Positions 49,536 to 58,322 of a DNA stretch of 64,000 bases are shown one piece after another (position 1 is the first letter of the stretch; every line of letters starts with the position of its first letter). Position numbers and translations under genes: made by a program. Source of the DNA: Balneola sp. (GTDB taxonomy: Bacteria > Bacteroidota > Rhodothermia > Balneolales > Balneolaceae); the NCBI GenBank assembly GCA_002720745.1, contig PBJO01000004.1:28809-92808 (forward strand). Direction: 5' to 3'. The notes beneath the pieces are model-generated. The model ran no database searches. It was given only the letters and a program-made list of their open reading frames with translations, and was not told where the DNA came from.

Positions 49536-49664
49536 TCACTTTCTTTTTACTTCCCTCAAACTAAATTTAATGCCTAAAACAATAAGAATACCAATTAACA
49601 AACCCATCCCAGATTTTACAACTAAAAACCAATTAGTTGTTAACATATCGTTTAAGTAATCCAT
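49536..49664 (-). CDS. Small single-span membrane protein, 42 aa
   Basis: ATG 49664 to TGA 49536. One hydrophobic helix (residues about 12-33, FLVVKSGMGLLIGILIVLGI) is followed by a positively charged tail ending EVKRK, so N-out/C-in insertion is expected. It is last in a minus-strand run of four tiny membrane ORFs, 56 bases after the 61-aa one. Family unknown. Confidence 0.55.
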   Translation of the reverse strand: MDYLNDMLTTNWFLVVKSGMGLLIGILIVLGIKFSLREVKRK

Positions 49665-49720
49665 AGCTCGTGATTACAAATAAAATTGTAGATCAATAAT
49701 AATTTTAAGTAGCTTGAAAT

Positions 49721-49906
49721 TTATTTTTTCTTACTATTCCCAAACCTGCTAAAATCACCCATTCCATCATAATCATTTGTGTCTAGATGGGAATAATATT
49801 GGGAGTTCTTTTTATCACTTTTTTCTTCTTTCCCAAACATAAATAGACCAGAGAAAAAAATTATAAATACAATGATGCCTATGATAAAGATAAGATTAGT
49901 AATCAT
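49721..49906 (-). CDS. Small single-span membrane protein, 61 aa
   Basis: N-terminal helix (about residues 3-24, NLIFIIGIIVFIIFFSGLFM) and a polar, charged tail rich in Lys, Ser and Asp (KEEKSDKKNSQYYSHLDTND). Its ATG overlaps the stop of the 38-aa ORF in ATGA, which is evidence for coupled translation. Family unknown. Confidence 0.65.
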   Translation of the reverse strand: MITNLIFIIGIIVFIIFFSGLFMFGKEEKSDKKNSQYYSHLDTNDYDGMGDFSRFGNSKKK

Positions 49907-50019
49907 CTCTTTGGTCCATTGTCTTTTTCATTCAGATTACGAAATTCACGAATTGTTATTCCAAAACCAAGTATGAATAAAAAGGTAACAAACATTCCAA
50001 TGACAAATACATTACTCAT
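49903..50019 (-). CDS. Small single-span membrane protein, 38 aa
   Basis: ATG 50019 to TGA 49903; too short for most gene finders. A helix (VFVIGMFVTFLFILGFGITI) is followed by a charged tail REFRNLNEKDNGPKR. AAGGAAAG upstream is a good ribosome site, and it overlaps the 67-aa ORF by eight bases and the 61-aa ORF by four, so it looks genuine. Function unknown. Confidence 0.65.
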   Translation of the reverse strand: MSNVFVIGMFVTFLFILGFGITIREFRNLNEKDNGPKR

Positions 50020-50215
50020 TATCTTTCCTTTCTATCTTATACTGTATCACGAGATTTTTAAGGTAGTTACCGAATCCAAGTAAAGATGGAACCCATAACC
50101 CAATAAAAACACCTTCTTCTTTGAACCCGTTAAACCAAAAGTAAATTGAGACCGCCATAGACAATGCAGCTGAAAGTAAGATGAATATGTCTGAAGTCTT
50201 TATAAGCTTATTCAT
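50012..50215 (-). CDS. Small two-span membrane protein, 67 aa
   Basis: Two hydrophobic segments (about 10-28 and 36-50) joined by a short loop FNGFKEEGVF, then a basic tail YKIERKDNE. The IGLWVPSLLGFGNYLK stretch looks conserved-type to me, but I cannot name a family. First gene of the overlapped run 50215-49721. The tRNA-Met on the same strand lies 158 bases upstream. Confidence 0.7.
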   Translation of the reverse strand: MNKLIKTSDIFILLSAALSMAVSIYFWFNGFKEEGVFIGLWVPSLLGFGNYLKNLVIQYKIERKDNE

Positions 50216-50337
50216 TATTGTATTTAATTTGAATTGCTGTTTTTGTTATAATCCTATACCTCTGGTTTTAGTTCCGATATGTTTAAAATACTCTTCGGTG
50301 AAGACTGCAAGGAAATGAGTCTTAAATGAACTAAGAA

Positions 50338-50365
50338 AAGGTGCCTGCATTTGGTCAGTCACCTT
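50338..50365 (-). terminator. Hairpin downstream of tRNA-Met
   Basis: On the minus strand AAGGTG (50365-50360) pairs with CACCTT (50343-50338), followed by only two more T. It lies just after the tRNA 3' end and may end or process that transcript; the short T run makes it weak. Confidence 0.4.
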
Positions 50366-50373
50366 AGAAAAAG

Positions 50374-50447
50374 TAGCGTGGGACGGAATTGAACCGTCGA
50401 CCTCACGATTATGAGTCGTGCGCTCTAACCATCTGAGCTACCACGCC
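50374..50447 (-). tRNA. tRNA-Met (anticodon CAT), elongator-like
   Basis: 74 bases. Acceptor GGCGTGG/CCACGCT with a G.U first pair and A73, D-arm GCTC/GAGC, anticodon stem CACGA/TCGTG around loop CTCATAA (anticodon CAT), T-arm GACGG/CCGTC around TTCAATT. All four stems pair. The 5' G paired in the first position argues for elongator rather than initiator; a lysidine Ile2 tRNA is less likely. CCA is not encoded. Confidence 0.95.
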
Positions 50448-50565
50448 AAAAATATACTTAAAATATAAGGCTTTCCTAGCATTTACATAAAGTTTTTTCT
50501 AAAGCCTTTTCACATTCATGGCCTTAGTTTATTACCTTTCAGAAATACATTAAATCATTACGATC

Positions 50566-52032
50566 ATGGCCAAAAGAATTACTAAAAGAAGTGAAGATTA
50601 TTCCCAGTGGTATTTAGATGTTGTGAAAGAAGCCCAACTTGCCGAACATTCACCTGTACGAGGAAGTATGGTTATACGTCCAACTGGTATGGCCTTATGG
50701 GAAAACATGAGGAATGCCTTAGATCAAATGTTCAAAGATACAGGCCATGAAAACGCTTATTTCCCACTTTTCATACCAAAATCATTTCTTTCCAAGGAAG
50801 CGCAACATATAGAAGGGTTTGCAAAAGAATGTGCAGTAGTCACTCATAGCCGATTAAAAAGTGTAAATGGAGGCGTTGAAGTTGATTCTGATTCCCGATT
50901 AGAAGAAGAATTAATTGTCCGTCCTACCTCCGAAACCATTATCTGGGATACTTACAGAAATTGGATTCAGTCGTACCGAGACCTCCCAATCTTAGTGAAT
51001 CAATGGGCCAACGTTATACGCTGGGAAATGCGAACTCGTCTCTTTTTGCGGACTATGGAATTTTTATGGCAGGAGGGACATACCGCACATGCAACAAAGG
51101 AAGAAGCCGTTAAAGAAACCTTACAAATGGTGGATATTTATCGCACGTTTGCTAAAGAATTTATGGCCATGCCTGTTATAACTGGGATTAAAACAGCTTC
51201 AGAACGTTTCGCAGGTGCTGAGGATACTTACTGTGTTGAAGCACTTATGCAGGACGGGAAAGCATTACAAGCTGGCACCTCACATTTTTTAGGCCAAAAT
51301 TTTGCTAAAGCATTTGACGTAACTTTTCAAGACAAAGATGGCGATTATAAATTTGTTTGGGCCTCTAGCTGGGGTGTTTCAACCCGATTAATTGGGGGTC
51401 TTATCATGACCCATTCGGATGATAATGGTTTAGTCCTGCCCCCAAAATTAGCTCCAAAGCAAATCGTCATTGTACCAATATACCGATCTGACGAAGAACG
51501 ACAGACAGTACTATCATATGGCCAAAGCCTGTTATCCGAACTTAAAGAGCATGGTATCCGAGCTCATATCGATACTCGTGACACCTACAAGCCTGGCTTC
51601 AAATTTACGGAACATGAAACTCGTGGAATTCCATTACGTATAGCCATTGGCCCAAGAGATGTACAAAATAATAAAGTAGAATGGGCGCGTAGAGATACAT
51701 TAAGTAAAGAAATTACAATACGCGATGGTTTAGGTGCTCGTGCATCTGAGCTATTGAGTACTATCCAAGATGATCTTTATAATCGAGCCTTAGTTAGGTT
51801 AGGAAAGATGACCAGCGAAGTAGAAACTTACGAAGAGTTCAAAGAGGTACTTGAGCAAAAAGGCGGATTTATTTATGCGCATTGGGATGGTACAGCAGAA
51901 ACCGAAAAGCATATAAAAAACGAGACCAAGGCCACCATTCGTTGCATACCATTGACTAAGACTACACCAGGTACTTGTATAATCACTGGAAAAGCTTCTA
52001 AGCAAAAAGTTCTATTTGCTCGAGCTTACTAA
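50566..52032 (+). CDS. proS: Prolyl-tRNA synthetase, archaeal/eukaryotic-like type
   Basis: 488 aa class II synthetase without the bacterial editing insertion. Visible: [23 protein letters not shown] start of the core, [10 protein letters not shown], motif 2 [24 protein letters not shown] split over residues 144-167, motif 3 [16 protein letters not shown], then an anticodon-binding domain and a zinc-like C-terminal domain ending in ARAY. It charges tRNA-Pro. Single gene. Confidence 0.97.
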   Translation: MAKRITKRSEDYSQWYLDVVKEAQLAEHSPVRGSMVIRPTGMALWENMRNALDQMFKDTGHENAYFPLFIPKSFLSKEAQHIEGFAKECAVVTHSRLKSVNGGVEVDSDSRLEEELIVRPTSETIIWDTYRNWIQSYRDLPILVNQWANVIRWEMRTRLFLRTMEFLWQEGHTAHATKEEAVKETLQMVDIYRTFAKEFMAMPVITGIKTASERFAGAEDTYCVEALMQDGKALQAGTSHFLGQNFAKAFDVTFQDKDGDYKFVWASSWGVSTRLIGGLIMTHSDDNGLVLPPKLAPKQIVIVPIYRSDEERQTVLSYGQSLLSELKEHGIRAHIDTRDTYKPGFKFTEHETRGIPLRIAIGPRDVQNNKVEWARRDTLSKEITIRDGLGARASELLSTIQDDLYNRALVRLGKMTSEVETYEEFKEVLEQKGGFIYAHWDGTAETEKHIKNETKATIRCIPLTKTTPGTCIITGKASKQKVLFARAY

Positions 52033-52074
52033 TAGTTTTAACAATTACAACCTCGACTCATCTAATGTAGAACG

Positions 52075-53733
52075 ATGAACCCATCATCAAAGCATCCTTG
52101 GCACCGTCAGTTACATCCCTTTGGTTTGTACAGAGCGGAAGGATCGCACAACTTAGACCGTGCTACCATTGAGAACTTTGGAATTCCCGGGGAGTGTCTC
52201 ATGGAAATAGCCGGCACAAGAGTTGCAGATTGGATTCAACATCATGAATCTTTCAACGCACGGGGTATTATTTTAGCCGGAAAGGGTAATAATGGAGGCG
52301 ATGCGTATGTGGTTGCTCGTCTTTTGCACGAATATGGCTTAGAAGTTCGTGTACATTCACTAGTTCATTTGAATAGCCTAAAAGGAGATACTTATTTGAA
52401 TGCACAACGATGGTTGTCGGTAGGTGGTGAAATCACCTTACTTAGTGATATTGATGGGAAAGAAGAAGAATCTCATCTTGATAAAAAGAAAGCAAATGAT
52501 GCAAAACAATTGCTTAACAAACCCGCTTTAACCCACTTTTCTAAAGCCCTAGCTACCGCAGATTTCATTGTAGATGGCCTAATAGGTATCGGGATAAATA
52601 GCCCAATTAGTGCCTCACTCAAAGAAATAATTAGCCTGATAAACAATTCTGTAAATACAGGCATTATCAATAAATATGCACTTGACATTCCTTCTGGTAT
52701 ACATCCTGACATAGGTGTATGTATGGGAGATGCTTTTTCAGCAGATTTCACCTTTTGTTTTGGCGGAATTAAACCGGGATATTTTTTAGAAGATGGCCCA
52801 AGCTACTGCGGTCAAATCATTCGCTGCGAACTGCCCATTCCATCATCATTTAAAGAAGCACACCAATTTATCATCGATGAAGAGTGGGTTCAAAATGTTG
52901 AGGGGCTAGAAGCACCAATTAGAAAAAAACGCAATCATAAATATAGTCAGGGGGTAATACATATCATAAGTGGTGCAGTAGGGATGACAGGAGCAACTAT
53001 TTACGCTGCAAAAAGTGCATGGGCTCAAGGTGCCGGAGCAGTACAAATCATATGTCCAAAAGGACTTTTGAACCTTTATGATTTCCATCTTCCAGAAACT
53101 GTTAAAGTAGGTGTTGGTTTGGATGATGAAACCAAACTAGGCCATCATCACAGCCAAGAGATTTTAAACATACTTTCTAAAAAGAATGGACTATGTCTTC
53201 TAGGGCCTGGACTGGGACGGTCTGAGAAGGCTATGAAGCTTACTCTAAGTTTAATTGAAAAATATCCGGGCCCTTTACTGTTGGATGCTGATTCGCTATA
53301 TGCGTTAAGCCCGCCCATTCTCAAAAAAAGACCACGCGAACAAAAGCTTGTTATAAGTCCACATAAAGGTGAATTCGCACATTTGTTATCTACCTTGACC
53401 CCAGATTGTAAATGTGAATTGTCTATTGAAATTGAACGTATAGAGAGGGCTGAGTATATAGCAAAAAAGTTTGGGATTTGGATAGTAAGTAAAGGAATTC
53501 CTACTGCTATTTGCTCCCCTGAAGGGTTTTCATATTGGACCCAGTATGACACTACACTTTTTAACAGAATCGGATTTGGTGATGTACTAAGTGGGTCCAT
53601 GGCAGCAATGATGCTCGAAAAGTCATCAGTGGATATGGCTCTAGTTAAGGCATGTCAACAAAACTGGGAGCAAGCCCAAAAAATTCTAATGGTTAACGCT
53701 CATCTCAGCCCCGCTGATTTAGTGAAAAAATGA
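52075..53733 (+). CDS. nnrDE: Bifunctional NAD(P)H-hydrate epimerase / ADP-dependent dehydratase
   Basis: 552 aa. N-terminal YjeF epimerase domain (about 15-240; AGKGNNGGDAYVVARLL, KYALDIPSG) and C-terminal carbohydrate-kinase-like dehydratase domain (about 275-552; GPGLGRSEKA, DADSLYAL, ISPHKGEF, GFGDVLSG). It repairs hydrated NADH and NADPH by epimerising NADHX and dehydrating it with ADP. The fusion is the common bacterial form. Follows proS by 42 bases. Confidence 0.95.
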   Translation: MNPSSKHPWHRQLHPFGLYRAEGSHNLDRATIENFGIPGECLMEIAGTRVADWIQHHESFNARGIILAGKGNNGGDAYVVARLLHEYGLEVRVHSLVHLNSLKGDTYLNAQRWLSVGGEITLLSDIDGKEEESHLDKKKANDAKQLLNKPALTHFSKALATADFIVDGLIGIGINSPISASLKEIISLINNSVNTGIINKYALDIPSGIHPDIGVCMGDAFSADFTFCFGGIKPGYFLEDGPSYCGQIIRCELPIPSSFKEAHQFIIDEEWVQNVEGLEAPIRKKRNHKYSQGVIHIISGAVGMTGATIYAAKSAWAQGAGAVQIICPKGLLNLYDFHLPETVKVGVGLDDETKLGHHHSQEILNILSKKNGLCLLGPGLGRSEKAMKLTLSLIEKYPGPLLLDADSLYALSPPILKKRPREQKLVISPHKGEFAHLLSTLTPDCKCELSIEIERIERAEYIAKKFGIWIVSKGIPTAICSPEGFSYWTQYDTTLFNRIGFGDVLSGSMAAMMLEKSSVDMALVKACQQNWEQAQKILMVNAHLSPADLVKK

Positions 53734-53831
53734 GTATAAACAACGCAAATGCTTACTACTTAGCTTAAAAATAAAATTAGATGGTGTTTACTGTACTGTA
53801 GAGAGAAAAACGAGCAAGTAATATTTATAGT

Positions 53832-54251
53832 ATGAAAATAAATTTTATCGGATTGATCCAACGATTTAAGCTACTAATTGGGGGGACTTACATACTGACT
53901 ACCCTACTTATCCTGATCGGCACACTCATGCCTAACTCTAATTTACCGGAGTATCAGGTTTTTAAGTATGATAAAGTAATGCACGCCGGTGCATTTATGG
54001 CTTGGACTTTGGCCACAGGAATTACTTGGCGAGCATTTCAACCACAACGAGTATCTTTAGCTATACTTATAGTAGTTCCTTTACTTTTTGGAATTACCAT
54101 TGAAATACTACAAGGAATCCTACCTATTAACCGAAGCCCAGAATGGATGGATATTTTTTTTGATACTCTAGGCACTTTCTTAGGACTTTTAGTATATCTA
54201 CTACTTCTACGGATTAAAGACCATACTGAACGCATAAAAAGTGAACATTAA
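53832..54251 (+). CDS. VanZ-like membrane protein
   Basis: 139 aa, four helices (about 15-33, 52-68, 77-97, 108-128). The VanZ pattern is present: KVMHAGAFMAWTLATG after helix one, then EILQGILPINRSPEWMDIFFDTLG. Named for a teicoplanin-resistance accessory protein, but most chromosomal homologues have no known role. Its stop lies about 60 bases before the tonB start, so both may be in one transcript. Confidence 0.88.
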   Translation: MKINFIGLIQRFKLLIGGTYILTTLLILIGTLMPNSNLPEYQVFKYDKVMHAGAFMAWTLATGITWRAFQPQRVSLAILIVVPLLFGITIEILQGILPINRSPEWMDIFFDTLGTFLGLLVYLLLLRIKDHTERIKSEH

Positions 54252-54312
54252 TCTTGCGAGGCTCCAAAAAATTTGGTTTATTAAGATTTTTAATTCTAAT
54301 TGTGTATTCATC

Positions 54313-54972
54313 ATGATCACTGACAGAAAACAAGCGGAAGCTGACTTAAGACGTAATTACAATGTGTACTTGCAATTAGGTCTGATTGTTGCGTTGTTGA
54401 CATTTATTGGGTTGGTTCGTATTAATTTATACAGCGACCCGCCATCACCCCTTCCTGTAGAAGAGCAGGAAGAGGTTGTAATGGAAGAGGTAATCCAAAC
54501 AAAGCAAATTGAAACTCCGCCGCCGCCGCCAAGACCACCAGTCCCTGTAGAAGTGCCAAACGATGAAATTATTGAAGACGAAATCCTGGATTTAGATACC
54601 GAACTCGATCTGGGAGATATGTTTGAGTTACCTCCTCCACCACCACCTAAAGACGATGAACCAGAAGATGATTTCTTTGTAGTTGTAGAACAAATGCCAC
54701 AGCTCCGTGGTGGTTTAGGTGCACTACAACGTAAGGTGTCATATCCTGAAATGGCGCGACGAGCAGGTATTGAAGGCCGAGTCACTGTACAGTTTATTGT
54801 AAACGAACAAGGTAGAGTTGAAAATCCGCGTGTTATTCGTGGTATCGGTGGTGGTTGTGATGAAGAAGCATTAAAAGCTGTAAAAAGCGCTCGATTTACA
54901 CCAGGTATGCAGAGGGGTAGACCAGTTCGCGTTCAATATAGTTTGCCTATTGTATTCCGGCTACAGAATTAA
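54313..54972 (+). CDS. tonB: TonB-family energy-transducing protein
   Basis: 219 aa from ATG 54313 (a 24-codon upstream extension would overlap the VanZ gene and is unlikely). Cytoplasmic N-end, one membrane helix (about 20-38), a Pro-rich periplasmic span with PPPPPRPPVPVEV and LPPPPPPKDDEPEDD, and a C-terminal TonB domain (MPQLRGGLGALQ to YSLPIVFRL) with RAGIEGRVTVQF. It drives outer-membrane receptors using ExbB/ExbD, not in this window. Confidence 0.92.
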   Translation: MITDRKQAEADLRRNYNVYLQLGLIVALLTFIGLVRINLYSDPPSPLPVEEQEEVVMEEVIQTKQIETPPPPPRPPVPVEVPNDEIIEDEILDLDTELDLGDMFELPPPPPPKDDEPEDDFFVVVEQMPQLRGGLGALQRKVSYPEMARRAGIEGRVTVQFIVNEQGRVENPRVIRGIGGGCDEEALKAVKSARFTPGMQRGRPVRVQYSLPIVFRLQN

Positions 54973-55022
54973 ATTTATGTACGATATAAATTGAAGTCGA
55001 ATCAACAATAATTACTCAAATT

Positions 55023-55046
55023 CATCAATTGGTGGAGGTTTTTTTT
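55023..55046 (+). terminator. Weak intrinsic terminator after tonB
   Basis: CATC (55023-55026) and GGTG (55031-55034) with an AATT loop and one or two wobble extensions, then GAGG and a run of eight T. The stem is short and not adjacent to the T run. Confidence 0.35.
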
Positions 55047-55098
55047 ATTTCAATAAATTAAGATCACTTTAAAGCATTTAAAATAAGTCTAATTCTAT

Positions 55099-55680
55099 TT
55101 ATAGTCCGGTAATTTGTTCGGTAAGTAGACTCAGTACCTCTCGCAGGTTGTCAAATGCTACCCAATCTTGTGCTTTTAATATATCAACCCAGCGTACGTC
55201 TGTAATTCCCTCTTCTACTTGTGGTATAAATCGAAACTTCATTGAGTCTATTGGTTTAGTCTTTTTTTTTATATTGATTCCATTTATTGCCCTATACTCT
55301 TTGGCATCAATCATCCCATACCAGTAGGTTGTTTTGTGATATCTTTTATTTTTTTGTTCATATTCATGATTGGTTGTACAAATAAAGTGCGTAATAATAG
55401 GATCTACGAGGCCCACCTCCTCTTGCACTTCTCGGCGAGCGGCATAAGCAACCTGTTCATTTTTTTCAACCTTCCCTTTAGGAATATCCCATAACCCGTT
55501 ACGACGTATTAATAATATCTCTAGGGATTGTTCTATAGAAAAATGAGAATGAGACTCCGTTGCATCAATGGAAGGCGAAATAAAGTCATGGTTAGTAGAG
55601 CTGGTACTAAAAGAATCCATCTCAAAACTGTTATATCGGAATACTACGCCACCTGCAGCATTAATCTTTTTTTGCTTCAA
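55099..55680 (-). CDS. NUDIX hydrolase
   Basis: 193 aa from TTG 55680, which overlaps the DUF1844 stop by 20 bases; the longer ATG frame (55758) would overlap it by 98 and begins with a low-complexity basic stretch. The Nudix box is complete: GKVEKNE, then REVQEEVGL (GX5EX7REUXEEXGU). It cleaves a nucleoside diphosphate linked to another moiety; substrate not readable. A Thr/Ser-rich insert lies near residues 22-40. Coupled to DUF1844. Confidence 0.85.
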   Translation of the reverse strand: MKQKKINAAGGVVFRYNSFEMDSFSTSSTNHDFISPSIDATESHSHFSIEQSLEILLIRRNGLWDIPKGKVEKNEQVAYAARREVQEEVGLVDPIITHFICTTNHEYEQKNKRYHKTTYWYGMIDAKEYRAINGINIKKKTKPIDSMKFRFIPQVEEGITDVRWVDILKAQDWVAFDNLREVLSLLTEQITGL

Positions 55681-56017
55681 ACGATTCTGTTTCTCCCTGT
55701 ACTTTTTCCTTACTCGATTTCCCCGAGATAGAATCCTCTTTCTTAACTTCATCCGCATAATTTAGTCTGAGATTGATTAAGCTTTGGTCTAAATAGGATT
55801 TCAATTCAATGGGTAGATTCCCGTCAGTATATTCAGCTAATGCATTAAGGGTGTCAATTGCATACTTAGCAGACCCTAAATCCCTATCAATTTGGTCAGT
55901 GGTAGGATTTTTAATTTTTCCTAAACCCATCATTCCAATTTGTTGATGCTGTTGAACTAGCATCATGAAGAGGAGTTGTTTCTGCTGATCTTCATTTAAA
56001 TTCTTTAAATCGTCCAT
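55661..56017 (-). CDS. DUF1844 protein
   Basis: 118 aa. The family core is MMLVQQHQQIGMMGLGKIKN followed by two helices with AKYAIDTLNALAEYT and YLDQSLINLRLNY. Tail is acidic and Lys-rich. No function known to me. It precedes and overlaps the NUDIX gene on the same strand. Confidence 0.85.
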   Translation of the reverse strand: MDDLKNLNEDQQKQLLFMMLVQQHQQIGMMGLGKIKNPTTDQIDRDLGSAKYAIDTLNALAEYTDGNLPIELKSYLDQSLINLRLNYADEVKKEDSISGKSSKEKVQGETESFEAKKD

Positions 56018-56382
56018 AGTTCTTTAGCAAAAAATTAAAAATTATTGATATATGTAAAAATAAGTATTTAAGCAGTTAAAAAAACGTGCTTTATCTAATT
56101 CAAATTATCCCTGCCTTTCTTATCAAATTAGATTCAATATAAGCTAGAACTTCCCTATTTTTAAGGGCTTGATGAATTAAAAAGCTACCAAAAAAAAGAA
56201 GAAACAAGTAAACAGTTTTTTTGGACAAGTTTAATCGCGAATATATGGTGAAGAATTTTATCAGTTTAAATAAATCTATTCACCTTAAGATCATTTCAAC
56301 TTATTCATTTGATTCTCTGTAAAACATTTCAATCTTTTAAAAATCATTACTAAAATCCTATCATCACTCAACCATCCACATT
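56018..56382. other. Intergenic region upstream of DUF1844 and serC
   Basis: 365 bases, AT-rich, between divergent DUF1844 and serC, so both promoters should lie here. On the minus strand 56103-56279 is open for 59 codons without an ATG and ends at TGA 56100-56102; see findings. Nothing else recognised. Confidence 0.55.
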
Positions 56383-57462
56383 ATGAATCGCGTACATAAT
56401 TTTAGTGCAGGACCTGCCATATTACCCTTAGAAGTACTTCAAAAAGCACAAAGTGATCTAGTAGACTATGAGGGTACTGGAACATCCATAATGGAGAAAA
56501 GTCATCGTGGCGTTGACTATACCCAAGTTCATGAAGAATCAATTTCCCTACTTACTTCTATCTTAGATTTGGGTGATGATTTCGAAATACTTTTTTTACA
56601 AGGTGGGGCAAGTACTCAGTTCTTAATGGCGCCTATGAATCTACTATTTTCAGGACAAACAGCAGACTATATAAATACTGGTGCTTGGTCTACTAAAGCC
56701 ATAAAAGAAGCCAAAGCATTTGGAGAAATAAATGAGGCATATAGTGGGAAAGATCGAAATTTTACGCATATTCCCACACAAGAAGAGTTAAAGCTAAATG
56801 AGCAAGCAAAGTATGTACATTTCACTTCTAATAACACAATTTTTGGAACACAATTCGCAACTGAACCAGAGACTAACGGGGTACCACTAGTATGCGATGC
56901 CTCTTCAGATTTTTTATCTAAACCTATTGATATGCCCCGTTACGGTATCATATATGCAGGGGCTCAAAAAAATTTAGGCCCTGCCGGGGTTACTGTTGTT
57001 ATTGTTCGTAAAGATATATTAGATAGTATAAATAAATTCGACATTCCCACCATAATGAATTATCGTACGCATGCTGAAAAGCTATTTAATACACCGCCGG
57101 TATTTCCTATATATATGGTAAAGCTTGTATTAGAATGGCTACAAAAGAAAGGTGGTATATCCTATTTTGAACAATTTAATGCAGAAAAAGCAAAGCTACT
57201 CTACACGGCTATAGATCAAGACGATTTTTATACTGGCACAGCAGATCATTCGTCCCGATCTTTGATGAATGTTACCTTCCGCTTATTGTCTGGAGAATTG
57301 GAAAAAAAGTTCCTCAAAGAAGCTAGCACTGCTCGCCTAGATGCGCTGAAAGGACATCGAAGTGTAGGCGGCATTCGCGCGAGTATTTATAACGCTTGTC
57401 CTATGGAAAGTGTTCAGGCTTTGGCGTCTTTTATGGCTGATTTTAAAGCACAAAATGGCTAG
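56383..57462 (+). CDS. serC: Phosphoserine aminotransferase
   Basis: 359 aa, full length. Class V aminotransferase making phosphoserine from phosphohydroxypyruvate (also the pdxB-type branch to PLP in some bacteria). Begins RVHNFSAGPAILP; PLP lysine in YAGAQKNLGPAG; C-terminal HRSVGGIRASIYNA is the phosphate-binding signature. serA and serB are not in the window. Confidence 0.97.
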   Translation: MNRVHNFSAGPAILPLEVLQKAQSDLVDYEGTGTSIMEKSHRGVDYTQVHEESISLLTSILDLGDDFEILFLQGGASTQFLMAPMNLLFSGQTADYINTGAWSTKAIKEAKAFGEINEAYSGKDRNFTHIPTQEELKLNEQAKYVHFTSNNTIFGTQFATEPETNGVPLVCDASSDFLSKPIDMPRYGIIYAGAQKNLGPAGVTVVIVRKDILDSINKFDIPTIMNYRTHAEKLFNTPPVFPIYMVKLVLEWLQKKGGISYFEQFNAEKAKLLYTAIDQDDFYTGTADHSSRSLMNVTFRLLSGELEKKFLKEASTARLDALKGHRSVGGIRASIYNACPMESVQALASFMADFKAQNG

Positions 57463-57486
57463 GTTTAAAATACTTATTACATTTAG

Positions 57487-58068
57487 TTAGAACCAAATAG
57501 TCTTTATATGATCAAAGGTGTTAGGGACGAATAGTAACATATAAAGTACCCCCCAAATAGCACCTGCTACATGAGCTTCATGGTTTATTCTACCCTCACG
57601 TTTACCAGCCCAGATACTATATACTACAAATAATCCTCCAAAAATAAACGCAGGTATACCTATTGGTATGAACATGAGTTGTAATGGTGTGAATGGAAAC
57701 AAAACTATGAAGGCAAATAATACACTTTCAACAGCACCAGATGCTCCAATGGTAGCGTAATTAGGATTTTCCTTATGCTTAATGAGAGAAGGTATTGAGG
57801 AAGCGACAAGCCCGCTCATATAAAGAATAAAAAAGTGCTCAGACCCAATACTTCGCTCCAATACAGGCCCAAAAAATAATAAGGTGATCATGTTAAAAAG
57901 GAGGTGAGACCAACCACCATGTAAAAAACCTGAGCTCACTAATTCATACCATGCTCCCTTTCGGACTGTTCTATAAGGCATATGCATACCTTTCTCCATA
58001 ATGACTGGATATTTCTGTGACCACAGAAAAACACCTATATTTATTGCAATGAGTATATAACTAAGCAC
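57487..58068 (-). CDS. Rhomboid-family intramembrane serine protease
   Basis: 193 aa, six helices. Catalytic Ser110 in TIGASGAV and His166 in INHEAHVAG are in place, with HGGWSHLLFNM as the oxyanion-region motif. The serine-histidine dyad is intact, so it is probably active. It cuts membrane proteins within the bilayer; target unknown. Convergent with serC. Confidence 0.93.
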   Translation of the reverse strand: MLSYILIAINIGVFLWSQKYPVIMEKGMHMPYRTVRKGAWYELVSSGFLHGGWSHLLFNMITLLFFGPVLERSIGSEHFFILYMSGLVASSIPSLIKHKENPNYATIGASGAVESVLFAFIVLFPFTPLQLMFIPIGIPAFIFGGLFVVYSIWAGKREGRINHEAHVAGAIWGVLYMLLFVPNTFDHIKTIWF

Positions 58069-58227
58069 TATTCATCTATTTTTAAGGTTAATAGATTTGC
58101 TATAATCAACAAATTACTGCAATATATGAGCTTAAAATTGATAGTATTGCAGATTTTAGTAAAACAGTGGTACATTTCTACTCGATACTGGATAACTGCA
58201 TTGTCGAATCAGTTCAAAACTAGACTA

Positions 58228-58274
58228 ATGCTGTCATGCAGCGTTGATCGTGGATTCAAATCCCATCTTCAACT
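58228..58274 (+). other. tRNA-like 3' half or hairpin upstream of rlpA
   Basis: A T-arm-like segment GTGGA-TTCAAAT-CCCAT (58250-58266, one A-C mismatch) is preceded by an ATGCT/AGCGT stem (58228-58244) and followed by CTTCAAC (58267-58273). No matching 5' acceptor was found, so a working tRNA is unlikely. It may be a relic or a chance hairpin (GTTGA also pairs with TCAAC around it). Confidence 0.35.
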
Positions 58275-58322
58275 TTCATGCTATCTATCTTTTTAACTCA
58301 GCGATTTCCACATTTAGTGACT

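Noticed and set aside
50338..50447. Integrase attachment at the tRNA-Met
   Set aside because: The tRNA is intact and single, with no duplicated 3' end and no integrase in the window.
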